Shown here in pieces: positions 51,979 through 62,492 of a stretch of 64,000 nucleotides of DNA. Position numbers and translations under genes: made by a program. The notes beneath the pieces are model-generated. The model saw only the letters and a list, made by a program, of their open reading frames with translations, was not told where the DNA came from and ran no database searches. Each line of letters starts with the position of its first letter. Position 1 is the stretch's first letter. The stretch spans positions 3,879,501 through 3,943,500 of the forward strand of contig NZ_BDEL01000001.1 in the NCBI RefSeq assembly GCF_001685485.1, read 5' to 3'. Source of the stretch: Formosa haliotis (lineage in GTDB: Bacteria > Bacteroidota > Bacteroidia > Flavobacteriales > Flavobacteriaceae).

Positions 51979-52985
51979 TAATTTTTGTTTGTTCCTAGTT
52001 TTTCTAAAATAAATATAGTTAAAAAACCGGTGACCATTAAAGCTATGGCAGGAATGACATGTGCATTTACATGATTCATTTCAGCATATAGAGAAGGTAA
52101 TGTACTGTGTTCGGAAAATGTTTTGTAGACTTCGGTAATTTGAGTCTGTTTTTCAAAAATGGAAAGTGTTCCTAGATTAGACACTTCAGAAAAAGGCAAG
52201 ATGTTTCCTGTTTCTTTTTCTAAAACGGTTTCGGTTAATTTCCATGGCCAAACTTTGTTTAAAGAGCCAAAAATAAATCCTGTTAAGACCGCTAAAGTGG
52301 TATTGTGATAATGCTTAAACAACCATTTTAATAGGTGACTAAAGCTTAATAATCCCACAAGAGCTCCGGTTGCAAACAGTACGATTTTTTTGAAATCGAA
52401 ATCGTGAAGCGCATCGCTTAGCGTTTTATAAGCCCCTAAAATAACTAGAATAAACGAGCCAGAAATACCAGGTAAAATCATGGCGCAAATGGCTATAGCG
52501 CCCGCAAAAAATAAAAACCACGGACTGTCGCTACCGTTTAAAGAGGGGAGTGTGGTAATGTAATAGGCCAAAAGCGCACCAGCTATAATACTGAGTATAG
52601 AGGCAATATTCCATCGTGTAATTTGTTTACCAACAAAAAATATACTGGCAATAATTAACCCGAAGAAAAACGACCAAATAAGAACAGGATGATGCTCTAA
52701 TAAATACTTAGCTACTCGCATAAAGGTGATAAAACTCACCACTATACCAGTAAGTAAGGCTAAAAGAAAATTGCCGTTTAACTGTTTCCAAAATGCAGAT
52801 AAGCCATCTTTCTTTAAAGTTTTAAAAAGGGAAAGATTTATACCACTAATGGTTGAAATAAGTTCTTCGTAAATTCCAGAAATAAATGCGATAGTACCAC
52901 CAGAAACTCCAGGAACAGCATCGGCCGCCCCCATGGCTAATCCTTTTAATGAAATTATAAAATAATCTTTGAAACGTCGTTGCAT
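51978..52985 (-). CDS. DUF368 membrane protein, first paralog (335 aa)
   Basis: Same family and topology as the next gene. The signature GLAMGAADAVPGVSGGTIAF lies at residue 14 and the second half IAICAMILPGISGSFILVIL near residue 165, the paired re-entrant loops typical of DUF368. The stop overlaps the next start by one base. A duplicated pair side by side suggests tandem duplication with divergence, perhaps as a heterodimer. Confidence 0.9.
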   Translation of the reverse strand: MQRRFKDYFIISLKGLAMGAADAVPGVSGGTIAFISGIYEELISTISGINLSLFKTLKKDGLSAFWKQLNGNFLLALLTGIVVSFITFMRVAKYLLEHHPVLIWSFFFGLIIASIFFVGKQITRWNIASILSIIAGALLAYYITTLPSLNGSDSPWFLFFAGAIAICAMILPGISGSFILVILGAYKTLSDALHDFDFKKIVLFATGALVGLLSFSHLLKWLFKHYHNTTLAVLTGFIFGSLNKVWPWKLTETVLEKETGNILPFSEVSNLGTLSIFEKQTQITEVYKTFSEHSTLPSLYAEMNHVNAHVIPAIALMVTGFLTIFILEKLGTNKN

Positions 52986-53040
52986 TTTCAGGTTTTAAAT
53001 TCGAAACCCAAAGGTATGAATTTTACCTAGACAGCAAGAG

Positions 53041-54471
53041 CTAATCTTTAGGTTTAAGCGCTTTTTTTACAAGTTTAGACTTATAGGTTTCAGGAAAAAG
53101 CTCCTCAATTATAAAAATATAATCGGGGTTATTGTGTAAGCCGTTTTTTAAATGGAAGGTTGCTTTATCTGGCTCATTTCCTTTAAAATATAAACCCGCT
53201 AAACGATATTCTATTTCTGCATTTTCCGGATAAAACTCAGAAGCTTGCAACAAATTGTAAATTGCAGCATCGGGTTCTCCAATTTTAATAAGTATGTCGC
53301 AACGCGATAACCAAGTATTTAATTCGTAGTTACCAAGTTCTAATGCTTTTTTATAGCCGCGTTCTGCTTCCTCTAAAAAGTTTAATCGCTGATTAATTTG
53401 GGCGTATAATTTCCAGTACTTTACATTGTCGGCATCAATATTAATAGCTTTATTAATATAATATAATGCTTTTTGGTAGTTGCGTTGTTTGCTATAAAAG
53501 CGTGTTATGGCCACCCAACCTTTATCTAATAAGGGGTCTTCGTGAACTGTTTTGTAAAAGTATTTTACGGCCAAATCTATTTTACCTAATTTTTCGTAAC
53601 AGTGTCCTATACGTAATAGCGCAAAAGAGGTAGGATCGTCTAAAGTTAAGGAAGTGGTATAGCTTTCTATAGCTTCTTCAAAACGTTTTAGTTTTTCTAG
53701 AACTTTACCTTTTTCTATATACGCACCTACAAATGTATCGTCAGAAATTATGGCAAATTCGTAAGCAGCAATGGCTTTTTTATATCGTTTTAAAGCAAAG
53801 TACTGTTTTCCTAATTGGTGCCAAGCAACTTCGCTATATGGATTATTGTCTAAGTACACATTTAAATACTCAATAGCTTCTTCATGTTGCTCCATAAATT
53901 CGAAACAATAAATCATGTTGTAAAGCGCAGAGTAATCTTCAACATCTTCTTCTAAACATTTAATAAAGCTGTCTTTTGCTTCTTCGAACTTGTCAAGAAA
54001 TAAATACTCCATCCCGATTAAAGAATACAAATCTGCTGTTTCTTCAGATAAGTGAATGGCTTTTTTTAAGACATCGATAGCTTGTTCGTGTTGATCTCTT
54101 TTAGATAAGATATTTGCCTTTTGAATGTAAATTTCTTCGTTCTGGGGTTCTAACAAATACAACTCATTAAGCATAGCGTCTGCTTGCTCTAGTTTGTTTT
54201 CGAAAACGTAAACTTCAATTTTGAAAAGTTTTAAATTGGTATTAGAAGGATGTTGGTCTAAACCCAATTTAATGGCTTTTTTTGCTAATGCAATTTTGCC
54301 CAGATCTAAATAATAATGAATAATGTTTTCGAATTCTTCTGAATCAAAAAATAAAACATGATTTGTTTTAAGCATTGATTCAAATTTAGTTAAAGGTATT
54401 TCGTTGTTGTTAGGACTGAACTCCATAGGCGACTGTATATGGTTTCTTATACCATTAAATGTAACGCTCAA
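53041..54471 (-). CDS. TPR-repeat protein (476 aa)
   Basis: About ten tetratricopeptide repeats from residue 60 on, for example NEEIYIQKANILSKRDQHEQ and EVAWHQLGKQYFALKRYKKA. It forms a scaffold for protein binding; no enzymatic domain and no signal peptide. It ends 56 bp before the first DUF368 gene in the same direction and is the likely first gene of that operon. Common in flavobacterial core genomes. No specific partner known. Confidence 0.92.
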   Translation of the reverse strand: MSVTFNGIRNHIQSPMEFSPNNNEIPLTKFESMLKTNHVLFFDSEEFENIIHYYLDLGKIALAKKAIKLGLDQHPSNTNLKLFKIEVYVFENKLEQADAMLNELYLLEPQNEEIYIQKANILSKRDQHEQAIDVLKKAIHLSEETADLYSLIGMEYLFLDKFEEAKDSFIKCLEEDVEDYSALYNMIYCFEFMEQHEEAIEYLNVYLDNNPYSEVAWHQLGKQYFALKRYKKAIAAYEFAIISDDTFVGAYIEKGKVLEKLKRFEEAIESYTTSLTLDDPTSFALLRIGHCYEKLGKIDLAVKYFYKTVHEDPLLDKGWVAITRFYSKQRNYQKALYYINKAINIDADNVKYWKLYAQINQRLNFLEEAERGYKKALELGNYELNTWLSRCDILIKIGEPDAAIYNLLQASEFYPENAEIEYRLAGLYFKGNEPDKATFHLKNGLHNNPDYIFIIEELFPETYKSKLVKKALKPKD

Positions 54472-54567
54472 ATTTACGCATTATTAAAAAACCATATTAA
54501 TCTTTTCAACAAAGTAATCAACAAGGTGCAGTGAAATAGCGGTATTTGGGGTTTATTCTTTTGATTT

Positions 54568-55749
54568 TTAGTGAATTATGCTATCTAAAATGTTGATAAT
54601 AATCTGACATCCCTCGGTTATTTCTTCCTTAGAAATGGTTAAAGGAGGGGTAATTCGTATCGCACGAGGCTCAAAAAGCAGCCAAAAAGCGATTAATCCT
54701 TGCTCCTGACCCTTAAGAATGACCTCATTTGTAACCTCGGCACTTGTTGTTAAAGCAGCAAGCATTAAGCCTTTTCCACGTATTTCGGGAATTAAAGGAT
54801 GTTTTAATAAGTGTCTTATAAGTTGCTCTTTTTCTAAAGCTTCGGCCATTAAATTGGTTTGTGTAACCACTTTTAAAGTAGCTAGAGCTGCTGCAGCAAT
54901 TACAGGATGGCCGCCAAAAGTTGTTATGTGCCCCATTTTAGGACCATTGCTTAATAAACTCATAAGTTGGGTAGATGCCGTAAATGCACCAATAGGCATA
55001 CCGCCTCCTAGGCCTTTACCCATTACTAAAATATCTGGGGTACAGTTATAATTTTCAAAGCCAAAAAGTTTTCCTGTTCTTCCTATTCCAGGTTGGATTT
55101 CATCTAAAATTAATAAGGCACCTACGGCTTCGCATTTTGCTTTTACCTTGGCTAGATAATTGTTTTTAGGTTCTATAAAGCCGGCACCACCTTGAATAGT
55201 TTCCAAAATTACGGCAGCTGTTTTTGTGGTGATGTCCTCTAAATCGGCTTCGTTATTAAACGTAATAAGTTTCGTTCCGGGAACAAGTGGTCTGTAAGCT
55301 TGTTTGCGTTCTTCGAACCCCATAACACTCATGGAGCCCATAGTGTTTCCGTGGTACGCATGTTTTGCGGCTATAATTTCGCTTCTGCCTGTAGCACGTT
55401 TAGCTAACTTTAAAGCACCCTCTATGGCTTCGGTACCAGAATTTACAAGATAGGTTTGTTCTAAAGGAGCAGGAGTGTGGTCTGCAATAAATTTAGCTAA
55501 ATCTACAGCTGGTTTTTGTATATACTCTCCATAGACCATAACATGCATATATTGGTCTAATTGTGTTTTAATGGCTTGAATGACTCCTGGATGGCTATGA
55601 CCTAAAGTACACGCAGAAACACCGGCAACAAAATCTAAATAGGCTTTGTTATTGGTGTCGAAAATATAAGAGCCTTTAGCATGCGAAATTTCCATGGCTA
55701 AAGGATGAGGCGATGTTTGTGCTTGATATTTATAAAAATCGGTCTTCAT
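54568..55749 (-). CDS. Class III aminotransferase (393 aa)
   Basis: PLP-dependent aminotransferase of the acetylornithine/omega type. PLP phosphate site: YLVNSGTEAIEGALKLAKRA. Aspartate pairing with the pyridine nitrogen lies in LLILDEIQPGIGRTG. The Schiff-base Lys is in DILVMGKGLGGGMPIG. The Arg near the end (FEPRAIRITPPL) binds substrate carboxylate. The acceptor or donor cannot be told from sequence; it is often annotated as an aspartate aminotransferase family protein in flavobacteria. It follows the OstA-like gene with a 4-bp gap. Confidence 0.92.
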   Translation of the reverse strand: MKTDFYKYQAQTSPHPLAMEISHAKGSYIFDTNNKAYLDFVAGVSACTLGHSHPGVIQAIKTQLDQYMHVMVYGEYIQKPAVDLAKFIADHTPAPLEQTYLVNSGTEAIEGALKLAKRATGRSEIIAAKHAYHGNTMGSMSVMGFEERKQAYRPLVPGTKLITFNNEADLEDITTKTAAVILETIQGGAGFIEPKNNYLAKVKAKCEAVGALLILDEIQPGIGRTGKLFGFENYNCTPDILVMGKGLGGGMPIGAFTASTQLMSLLSNGPKMGHITTFGGHPVIAAAALATLKVVTQTNLMAEALEKEQLIRHLLKHPLIPEIRGKGLMLAALTTSAEVTNEVILKGQEQGLIAFWLLFEPRAIRITPPLTISKEEITEGCQIIINILDSIIH

Positions 55750-55753
55750 TATA

Positions 55754-57565
55754 TTAATTTGCGCGCTTTAGCGGAGTAGGTAATTTATCTTGCGGTTTTA
55801 ACGGTGCATTAGGTTTTGGGATAGAATCCTGACTCGGTAAATGCCGCGATGCTTTAGAGGGTTCTTGAAGGTTTTTTGCTTTATTACTTTCTTCGGCATG
55901 TTCTGCACGTTTTAATAGGGCTTCATCGAAAAACTCTTCTTGTGGCACATAAGGTTCTAAGCCTTTTATTATTGGAAGATTAAGTGGCGGATCGTCTTTA
56001 AATAAATCCTCTACACTCGTTGGGCGCTCTTCCTCTCGCCAATCGAAACCCCTTAATTTCCTAGCATTAGCAGGGTATTTCGATTCTGGGTACAAAGTGC
56101 CATCTACCTGATTTACTTTTCGTAATTCGTTAATTTCATTACCACTAAATAATATGACGATATTTGCTGATTTCGATTTTTCAATCCCAATCAGTTCTTG
56201 TTTTTCGTTTCTTGCGTAATAAATAGACTCGGCATTTCTTACGATATCAACTTGTCGTAATTGATTTTCATCATTGAATAATCCGTATAATTTTTGCCCC
56301 GTAATTTGGTTAAATCCTTTGCCAACCGTGTCTTTACTAATAATAAAAGCGTTGTCGAAAACGATAAGAGAGTCTAGTCGTTCTTTTTTGGGATGCGATT
56401 TTATATGTATGGTATCTCCCGTCATTTGGTTGTCGTAATTCCATAAAATTGGACGACGTTTTACGGCGAAATTATCTTTAACATTTAATCTAGACAGGTT
56501 AATAAGTTGTGTTAAACCTGAACTTTGATCGACGTGAATAGAATCAGCTTTCCCACTCATATCGGTTTTGTACATTTTTACATTTCTAAAAGCTCTGGTT
56601 ATACGATGTTCTGGTTTTCCTGTAACCATAAGAGTGTCGCCATGTATATAAAGGGAATCTTTTTCCTGAACAGAAATGGCTAGCGCACGTTTTGTAATAA
56701 ATACCGAATCTTTTGCACGATACACTTCGGCATAATGCCCTCTAATAACGCTTTTATTCAGAGTGTCGGTAACTGTTATGTTATTGGTTGCCGAAGCAAA
56801 ACTGGTATTCCTATTAAAGTATAAACTATCGCCTTCAACTGTACGGTTGTCGTAATCTATTCTAGAATTTTTTATAAAATACCCGATGTCATTTTTAGTG
56901 TCGTAAAAACCACGTTCACAATATATTTTAGAGGTTTCTCCAGTAATGGTGCTAGGGCCATACATATAGGCCAAAGCATTATCTGTGTAGTAATCTAATT
57001 GTTCCGTATTTAAAACATATTCGGGGTTAACCAGGTTTACATCGCGAACAAATTGGTATTTTTTTACATTCATATAATACCTCCCAATGCGGCTGGTAAT
57101 AGTTCCAGAAGAATCTCGAACTACAGTACCTCCACTTTTGTAAAAGGCTTGTTGTTTTGCACGGTCAAAGTAGAGGGTGTCTGTGGTTAAAACCGAACTA
57201 GGCTCGGTTAAAACGACGTCGCCACTTGCAAAGGCAAGTTTAGTTTTTCCGCTATATTCAACATATTTTGCATCCATATTTATGGTGTCGCCTTGTTTCA
57301 TTTTTACATGACCGTAAGCTTCAATAAAGTCTTCTTTTCCGTAGTGAATAGCTTGGTCGCACCACATATTTACGCCTTCGTGAATAATGTGTATTTGGCC
57401 AGAATCGTCTCGAGTTAATACTTTTGCTCCCGGATAATTGGCCTCGTCGAAGGTTAGGAAACCAGAATATTCAATTTCAATGCGTTTTTGTTGCTGTGCG
57501 TGCAGGGTAACAAACGATATGAAAAAGCATATAAAAAATATATAGTGTAGTTGAACTGTTTTCAA
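55754..57565 (-). CDS. OstA/LptA-like outer membrane assembly protein (603 aa)
   Basis: Signal peptide at residues 1-23. Repeated beta-jellyroll units of the OstA type follow, each with Y/W, Q and D-T motifs: MWCDQAIHYGKEDFIEAYGH, DTINMDAKYVEYSGKTKLAF and LTTDTLYFDRAKQQAFYKSG. The family carries lipopolysaccharide across the periplasm to the outer membrane. The C-terminal 100 residues are Pro/Lys-rich and disordered. Longer than the E. coli protein; typical for Bacteroidota, where an OstA-like domain is fused to extra repeats. Confidence 0.9.
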   Translation of the reverse strand: MKTVQLHYIFFICFFISFVTLHAQQQKRIEIEYSGFLTFDEANYPGAKVLTRDDSGQIHIIHEGVNMWCDQAIHYGKEDFIEAYGHVKMKQGDTINMDAKYVEYSGKTKLAFASGDVVLTEPSSVLTTDTLYFDRAKQQAFYKSGGTVVRDSSGTITSRIGRYYMNVKKYQFVRDVNLVNPEYVLNTEQLDYYTDNALAYMYGPSTITGETSKIYCERGFYDTKNDIGYFIKNSRIDYDNRTVEGDSLYFNRNTSFASATNNITVTDTLNKSVIRGHYAEVYRAKDSVFITKRALAISVQEKDSLYIHGDTLMVTGKPEHRITRAFRNVKMYKTDMSGKADSIHVDQSSGLTQLINLSRLNVKDNFAVKRRPILWNYDNQMTGDTIHIKSHPKKERLDSLIVFDNAFIISKDTVGKGFNQITGQKLYGLFNDENQLRQVDIVRNAESIYYARNEKQELIGIEKSKSANIVILFSGNEINELRKVNQVDGTLYPESKYPANARKLRGFDWREEERPTSVEDLFKDDPPLNLPIIKGLEPYVPQEEFFDEALLKRAEHAEESNKAKNLQEPSKASRHLPSQDSIPKPNAPLKPQDKLPTPLKRAN

Positions 57566-57635
57566 TTTAAAATATTTGAAACAAAAATAAGGATATAAAT
57601 GATTTGCAATAAGAATTATAAAAGATTTAAGATAA

Positions 57636-57671
57636 AAAAACCTGCTTAAAAATGAATTAAGCAGGCTTTTT
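57636..57671. terminator. Terminator after purA
   Basis: AAAACCTGCTTAA and TTAAGCAGGCTTTT form the stem, seven-base loop, T-rich tail. It lies 23 bp past the purA stop. Confidence 0.85.
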
Positions 57672-57693
57672 AAAACGTTAAAGAAACGAAATT

Positions 57694-58965
57694 TTATCTA
57701 AAAATGGTTTCTTTTCTATCTGGACCTACAGAAACTATAGTAATAGGAGTTTCTAAAGCTTTTTCTAAAAATTCGATATAAGTGTTTAATGACTTTGGAA
57801 GTTGAGAATCGTCAGACATTTTAGTTAAATCTTCACTCCATCCATCAAACTCTGTGTAAATTGGTTCTACATTTTCAGGTTCGATATTGTAAGGGAAATG
57901 CTCGATAACTTCACCTTTATATTTATAGGCTGTACACACTTTTAATGTTTTAAAACCAGATAATACATCGGCTTTCATCATCATTAATTGGGTTACTCCA
58001 TTTACTTGACAAGCATATTTTAAAGCGACTAGATCTAACCAACCACAACGACGTGCACGACCAGTAGTGGCGCCAAATTCATGACCTACTTTAGCCATAG
58101 TAGCTCCGTCCTCGTCGAATAATTCTGTAGGGAATGGTCCAGAACCTACACGTGTAGTGTAAGCCTTAAAAATTCCGAATACTTCTCCAATTTGGTTTGG
58201 CGCAACACCTAAACCTGTACAAGCTCCTGCAGCAGTGGTATTACTTGATGTTACAAACGGATACGTTCCAAAGTCGATATCTAAAAGCGAACCTTGAGCG
58301 CCTTCAGCAAGAATGGTTTGTCCAGATTTTTGTGCTTGGTGTACATATTCTTCAGAATCGATGAAGGTTAAGGATTTTAATACGTCTACAGCTTCAAAAA
58401 ATTCTGATTCTAATTCTTTTAAGTCGTATTGAATTTCGGCATTGTAGAAATCGATCATCGCTTCGTGCTTATCTGCAAGTGCTCTGTAGCGTTCTTTCCA
58501 ATCCGATAATTCTAAATCGCCAACACGTAAGCCATTACGGCCAGTTTTGTCCATGTAAGTAGGACCAATACCTTTTAAGGTAGAGCCAATTTTAGCTTTT
58601 CCTTTTGAGGCTTCGCTAGCAGCATCTAATAAACGGTGTGTTGGTAAAATAATGTGTGCTTTACGCGAAATTAATAACGATTTTCTGTAATCGACATCTT
58701 GCTCTTCAAGCTTGTCTAATTCTTTCTTAAAAATAACGGGATCTATAACAACGCCATTTCCTACTAGGTTTTTTGCATCGTCATGGAAAATTCCAGAAGG
58801 GATTGTGTGTAAAACGTGTTTTTTACCATTAAAAACTAAGGTATGTCCTGCATTTGGGCCGCCTTGAAAACGGGCGATAATATTGTATTTAGAGGTAAGT
58901 ACATCAACAATTTTTCCTTTGCCTTCGTCACCCCATTGTAACCCTAGTAGTAAATCTACTGCCAT
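57694..58965 (-). CDS. purA: Adenylosuccinate synthetase
   Basis: First step from IMP to AMP, GTP-dependent. The N-terminal GLQWGDEGKGKIVDVL holds the catalytic Asp and the P-loop. The IMP loop is FQGGPNAGHTLVFNGKKH. The second catalytic region is GPTYMDKTGRNGLRVGDL. The GTP-recognition segment is VTSSNTTAAGACTGLG, followed by TTGRARRCGWLD. Full length (423 aa). It follows fur by 12 bp, so fur and purA form a short operon. Confidence 0.97.
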   Translation of the reverse strand: MAVDLLLGLQWGDEGKGKIVDVLTSKYNIIARFQGGPNAGHTLVFNGKKHVLHTIPSGIFHDDAKNLVGNGVVIDPVIFKKELDKLEEQDVDYRKSLLISRKAHIILPTHRLLDAASEASKGKAKIGSTLKGIGPTYMDKTGRNGLRVGDLELSDWKERYRALADKHEAMIDFYNAEIQYDLKELESEFFEAVDVLKSLTFIDSEEYVHQAQKSGQTILAEGAQGSLLDIDFGTYPFVTSSNTTAAGACTGLGVAPNQIGEVFGIFKAYTTRVGSGPFPTELFDEDGATMAKVGHEFGATTGRARRCGWLDLVALKYACQVNGVTQLMMMKADVLSGFKTLKVCTAYKYKGEVIEHFPYNIEPENVEPIYTEFDGWSEDLTKMSDDSQLPKSLNTYIEFLEKALETPITIVSVGPDRKETIFR

Positions 58966-58977
58966 TATAAAATTTTA

Positions 58978-59433
58978 TTATTTGGTTTTTGTTTTTCTGT
59001 TGCCATAAAAATATAGCGAATGATTTTTAATTTCGATATCGAAAACGTCTTCAATAGTTTTTTTTATGGATTGAATTCTCGGATCGCAAAATTCGATAAC
59101 TTCACCAGTATCTGTTAAGATAACATGATCGTGTTGCTTATCGAAGTACGATTTTTCATAATGTGCTTGATTTTGACCAAACTGATGTTTTCTTACTAAA
59201 CCACAGCCTAAAAGAAGCTCTATTGTATTGTAAAGGGTAGCACGACTAACGCGATACTTCTTGTTTTTCATGTTTAGATATAGCGATTCTATATCGAAAT
59301 GAACTTCGCTATCGTAAATTTCTTGGAGTATAGCATAACGTTCAGGCGTTTTACGATGACCGTTTTCCTCTAGAAATTTAGTGAACACATTCTTTACAAT
59401 GTCCTGATTTTTTGTATCTGATTTTAAACTCAT
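58978..59433 (-). CDS. Fur-family metal-dependent repressor (151 aa)
   Basis: N-terminal winged helix with [15 protein letters not shown] and [19 protein letters not shown] (DNA reading helix). The C-terminal dimer/metal domain has [20 protein letters not shown] with the His-Asp metal ligands in KQHDHVI. The two structural C-x-x-C zinc motifs of classical Fur are absent; only one Cys remains. It could be Fur, PerR or Zur; sequence alone does not decide. It lies between the relA-like and purA genes. Confidence 0.9.
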   Translation of the reverse strand: MSLKSDTKNQDIVKNVFTKFLEENGHRKTPERYAILQEIYDSEVHFDIESLYLNMKNKKYRVSRATLYNTIELLLGCGLVRKHQFGQNQAHYEKSYFDKQHDHVILTDTGEVIEFCDPRIQSIKKTIEDVFDIEIKNHSLYFYGNRKTKTK

Positions 59434-59460
59434 AATTTCACCGCAAATTTACATATATTT

Positions 59461-61677
59461 TTAGACTCTAGACACTTTATCTATACCATTAATTTTTTTA
59501 AGATTCGCAACTAATTTATTCAGCATTGAATTATTCTTAACAATTACGTTTATTTTCCCAGAAAATAAGCCGTCATCGGTTTGAAAACTTATACTTTTAA
59601 TATTCACGTGCATGTTAGCCGAAATCATTTTAGTAATATCGTTTATCAAGCCCATATTATCTATTCCAGATAATATTAATTGCGACGAAAATTCTTGCTG
59701 CGAGGAATCGATCCATTTGGCTTGAATTATTCTATAGGCGTAATTGGATTGCAAAGATACGGCATTTGGACAGTTTTTCTTGTGTACTTTTATACCTTCG
59801 TTTACAGTTATAAATCCGAATACCTGATCGCCAGGAATAGGGTTACAACAATTTGATAGTTTATAGTCTAATTTTTCTTCTTCTTTTCCGAAAACGAGTA
59901 AATCGTATTTAGAGGTAACTTCCTCTTTATCGAGCTCTTCTTTGGAAATATTGGCTTTACGGGTAATTTTATTTTTGAAAAAACTAACAAGGGCATTACT
60001 ACGCGATGCAGCATATGCTTTAAGCATCGTGTTATCTATAGCGCCAATACCTATGCGGTAAAATAAATCTAAACTGGTTTTAAGTTTAAAATAATTAACC
60101 AACTCGTTGATAGATTTTTCATTTAATTCTATTTTAAGTTGTTTTAATTTTCGTCTTAATATTTCTTTTCCGTCTTCGCCAATGCGTTTTTTGTCTTCTT
60201 TTAAAGCCGATTTTATCTTACCTCGAGCTTTTGCTGTCGTGGCATAATCTAACCAGTTTGCATTGGGTTTAGAGTTATCGGAAGTTAAAATATCTACTTG
60301 GTCTCCACTATGCAGTTTATAACTTAGCGGTACCAATTTTCCGTTTACTTTAGCGCCACGAGTTCGCATACCTACTTCGGTATGTATGTGGAAAGCAAAA
60401 TCTAAAGGCGTCGCATCTTTAGGTAAAGATTTTAAATCGCCTTTAGGGGTAAATACAAATATTTCTTTAGAATAGAGGTTTAACTTAAATTGCTCTACAA
60501 AGTCTACCGCATTGGTTTCATTATTTTCTAGAGCTTCTTGAAGTTTTGCAATCCAACTATCTAAACTATCCTCTTTATTATCTTCTTGTTTGTATTTGTA
60601 GTGTGCGGCGTATCCTTTTTCCGCAATCTCGTTCATGCGCTCACTTCTAATCTGTACTTCTACCCATCGGCCTTTTGGACCCATAACGGTAATGTGAAGG
60701 GCTTCGTAACCTGTAGATTTGGGCGAAGAAATCCAATCGCGTAAACGAATAGGGTTAGGGCGAAAATGATCGGTAACTATCGAATAAATTTTCCAGGCCA
60801 AGAATTTTTCATTAGCCGTATCACTTTTATAAATGATTCTAACAGCAAACTTATCGTAAACTTCATCGAACGATACGCCTTGTTTCAACATTTTTCTACG
60901 GATAGAAAATATGGATTTCGGGCGTCCTTTTATAGTGTAGTTTAAGCCTTCTTTGTCTAAGGATTTCTGAATTAATTCGTTAAACTCTCTTATATATTCG
61001 TCTTGTTCTTCTTTACTTTCTTTTATTTTATTCAGAATATCAAAATACACTTCGGGTTCGGTATATTTTAATCCTAAATCTTCTAGCTCTGTTTTAATAT
61101 TATAAAGTCCGATGCGGTGTGCGAGAGGCGCGTATATATAAAGCGTTTCACTAGCAATTTTAACTTGCTTATCGGCACGCATCGAGTCCATGGTTTGCAT
61201 GTTGTGCAAACGGTCGGCGATTTTAATAATAATAACACGAACATCATCATTTAGAGTCAGTAACATTTTTCGGAAGTTCTCGGCTTGTAACGAGACATCT
61301 TCCATATCTTTTTGAAGTGAAGAAATTTTAGTAAGTCCGTCTACAATTCGAGCAACTGTTTTTCCAAAAAGTTGTTCAATATCTTCTATAGAATATTCTG
61401 GGCAATCTTCTACAACATCATGTAAAAGTGCTGCGGCAATACAGGTGGCGTCTAAACCAATTTCTTTAGCTACAAGGCGTGCCACAGCAATAGGATGAAA
61501 AATATAAGCTTCACCAGATTTTCTACGCTGATCTTTATGGGCATCAACAGCCACATCGAAAGCCTTACGAATTAATTTTTTATCATCGTCTGTAAGGGTT
61601 CGGTAACTTACCTTTAAAAGGTCCTTGTAAGCTTTTGCAATTCTTGCGTTCTCTTGTTCTATTTCGGCATCTGTCAT
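59461..61677 (-). CDS. Bifunctional RelA/SpoT (p)ppGpp synthetase/hydrolase (738 aa)
   Basis: Start at the second Met (MTDAEIEQENARI, 61677). Domain order: HD hydrolase with FHPIAVARLVAKEIGLDATC and LLHDVVEDCPEYS; synthetase with RPKSIFSIRRKMLKQGVSFD; TGS (KEIFVFTPKGDLKSLPKDAT); zinc-finger-like CCNPIPGDQVFGFITVNEG; and ACT at the end. Both catalytic halves keep their motifs, so the enzyme makes and breaks the alarmone. It is separated from fur by about 27 bp and sets stringent-response levels in the core block. Confidence 0.96.
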   Translation of the reverse strand: MTDAEIEQENARIAKAYKDLLKVSYRTLTDDDKKLIRKAFDVAVDAHKDQRRKSGEAYIFHPIAVARLVAKEIGLDATCIAAALLHDVVEDCPEYSIEDIEQLFGKTVARIVDGLTKISSLQKDMEDVSLQAENFRKMLLTLNDDVRVIIIKIADRLHNMQTMDSMRADKQVKIASETLYIYAPLAHRIGLYNIKTELEDLGLKYTEPEVYFDILNKIKESKEEQDEYIREFNELIQKSLDKEGLNYTIKGRPKSIFSIRRKMLKQGVSFDEVYDKFAVRIIYKSDTANEKFLAWKIYSIVTDHFRPNPIRLRDWISSPKSTGYEALHITVMGPKGRWVEVQIRSERMNEIAEKGYAAHYKYKQEDNKEDSLDSWIAKLQEALENNETNAVDFVEQFKLNLYSKEIFVFTPKGDLKSLPKDATPLDFAFHIHTEVGMRTRGAKVNGKLVPLSYKLHSGDQVDILTSDNSKPNANWLDYATTAKARGKIKSALKEDKKRIGEDGKEILRRKLKQLKIELNEKSINELVNYFKLKTSLDLFYRIGIGAIDNTMLKAYAASRSNALVSFFKNKITRKANISKEELDKEEVTSKYDLLVFGKEEEKLDYKLSNCCNPIPGDQVFGFITVNEGIKVHKKNCPNAVSLQSNYAYRIIQAKWIDSSQQEFSSQLILSGIDNMGLINDITKMISANMHVNIKSISFQTDDGLFSGKINVIVKNNSMLNKLVANLKKINGIDKVSRV

Positions 61678-61753
61678 AAAACTAAAAGTAGTATAAAGAA
61701 AATTAACTAACAACAGTTTTGCTGTTTTTTGAAAGGTTTATCGCTGGCAGCAG

Positions 61754-62431
61754 TTATTCTAAAGCTATATACTTTAAAACGGTTTTCATACCCGAGGTTG
61801 CATTTTCATGAATGGTAATAATATGTTTGTCGTCCATGGCTGCCGGATTTGGATCTATATAATACACCGGAGTGTTTTCGGGTACGTAATGCATTAATCC
61901 TGCTGCGGGATACACTTGCATAGAGGTGCCAATAATAATTAAAATATCGGCTGTTTTGCAAACTTCCATAGCTGTATCTATTAAAGGTACAGCCTCGCCA
62001 AACCACACAATATGCGGCCGAATTTGATGTCCTTTAGCACAAACATCACCTAGTTTAATATCGCTGGTACAAGAAAGAATCTCATCGTTTATTACACTTC
62101 TTGATTTTAGTAATTCGCCATGCAAATGAATAACATGTGTACTACCTGCACGTTCGTGTAAATCGTCGACATTTTGGGTAATTATAGTTACCTTATACTG
62201 CTCCTCTAGAGCCGCTAAATCGGCATGCGCACTATTTGGGTGTACTTCGAGAAGCTGCCGTCTGCGCTGATTGTAAAACTCTAAAACGAGAGCAGGGTTT
62301 TTGGCAAATCCTTCGGGAGTAGCAACTTCCATAACATCGTGGCCTTCCCAAAGTCCATCGCTATCTCTAAAGGTTTTTAATCCGCTTTCGGCACTTATGC
62401 CGGCACCACTAAGTACAACTATATGTTTCAT
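61754..62431 (-). CDS. Sirtuin (Sir2) NAD-dependent deacylase, class III type (225 aa)
   Basis: NAD-dependent removal of acyl groups from lysines. NAD-binding GAGISAESGLKTFRDSDGLW, catalytic TQNVDDLHERAGSTHVIHLHGEL with its His. The Tyr and Arg of EFYNQRRRQL are the signature of desuccinylase/demalonylase-type (CobB/SIRT5) enzymes. The zinc finger is reduced: only two Cys (SCTSD, DVCAKGH) of the usual four. It lies convergent to trmH across the window's right side. Confidence 0.92.
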   Translation of the reverse strand: MKHIVVLSGAGISAESGLKTFRDSDGLWEGHDVMEVATPEGFAKNPALVLEFYNQRRRQLLEVHPNSAHADLAALEEQYKVTIITQNVDDLHERAGSTHVIHLHGELLKSRSVINDEILSCTSDIKLGDVCAKGHQIRPHIVWFGEAVPLIDTAMEVCKTADILIIIGTSMQVYPAAGLMHYVPENTPVYYIDPNPAAMDDKHIITIHENATSGMKTVLKYIALE

Positions 62432-62492
62432 AAGTTAAAAATAAGAAATCATTTTTATAAATTCGAAGTTTCTTAAACTAGAAACATATTCC

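Noticed and set aside
61806..62006. 66-codon minus-strand ORF within the sirtuin region
   Set aside because: Out-of-frame shadow of the sirtuin gene.
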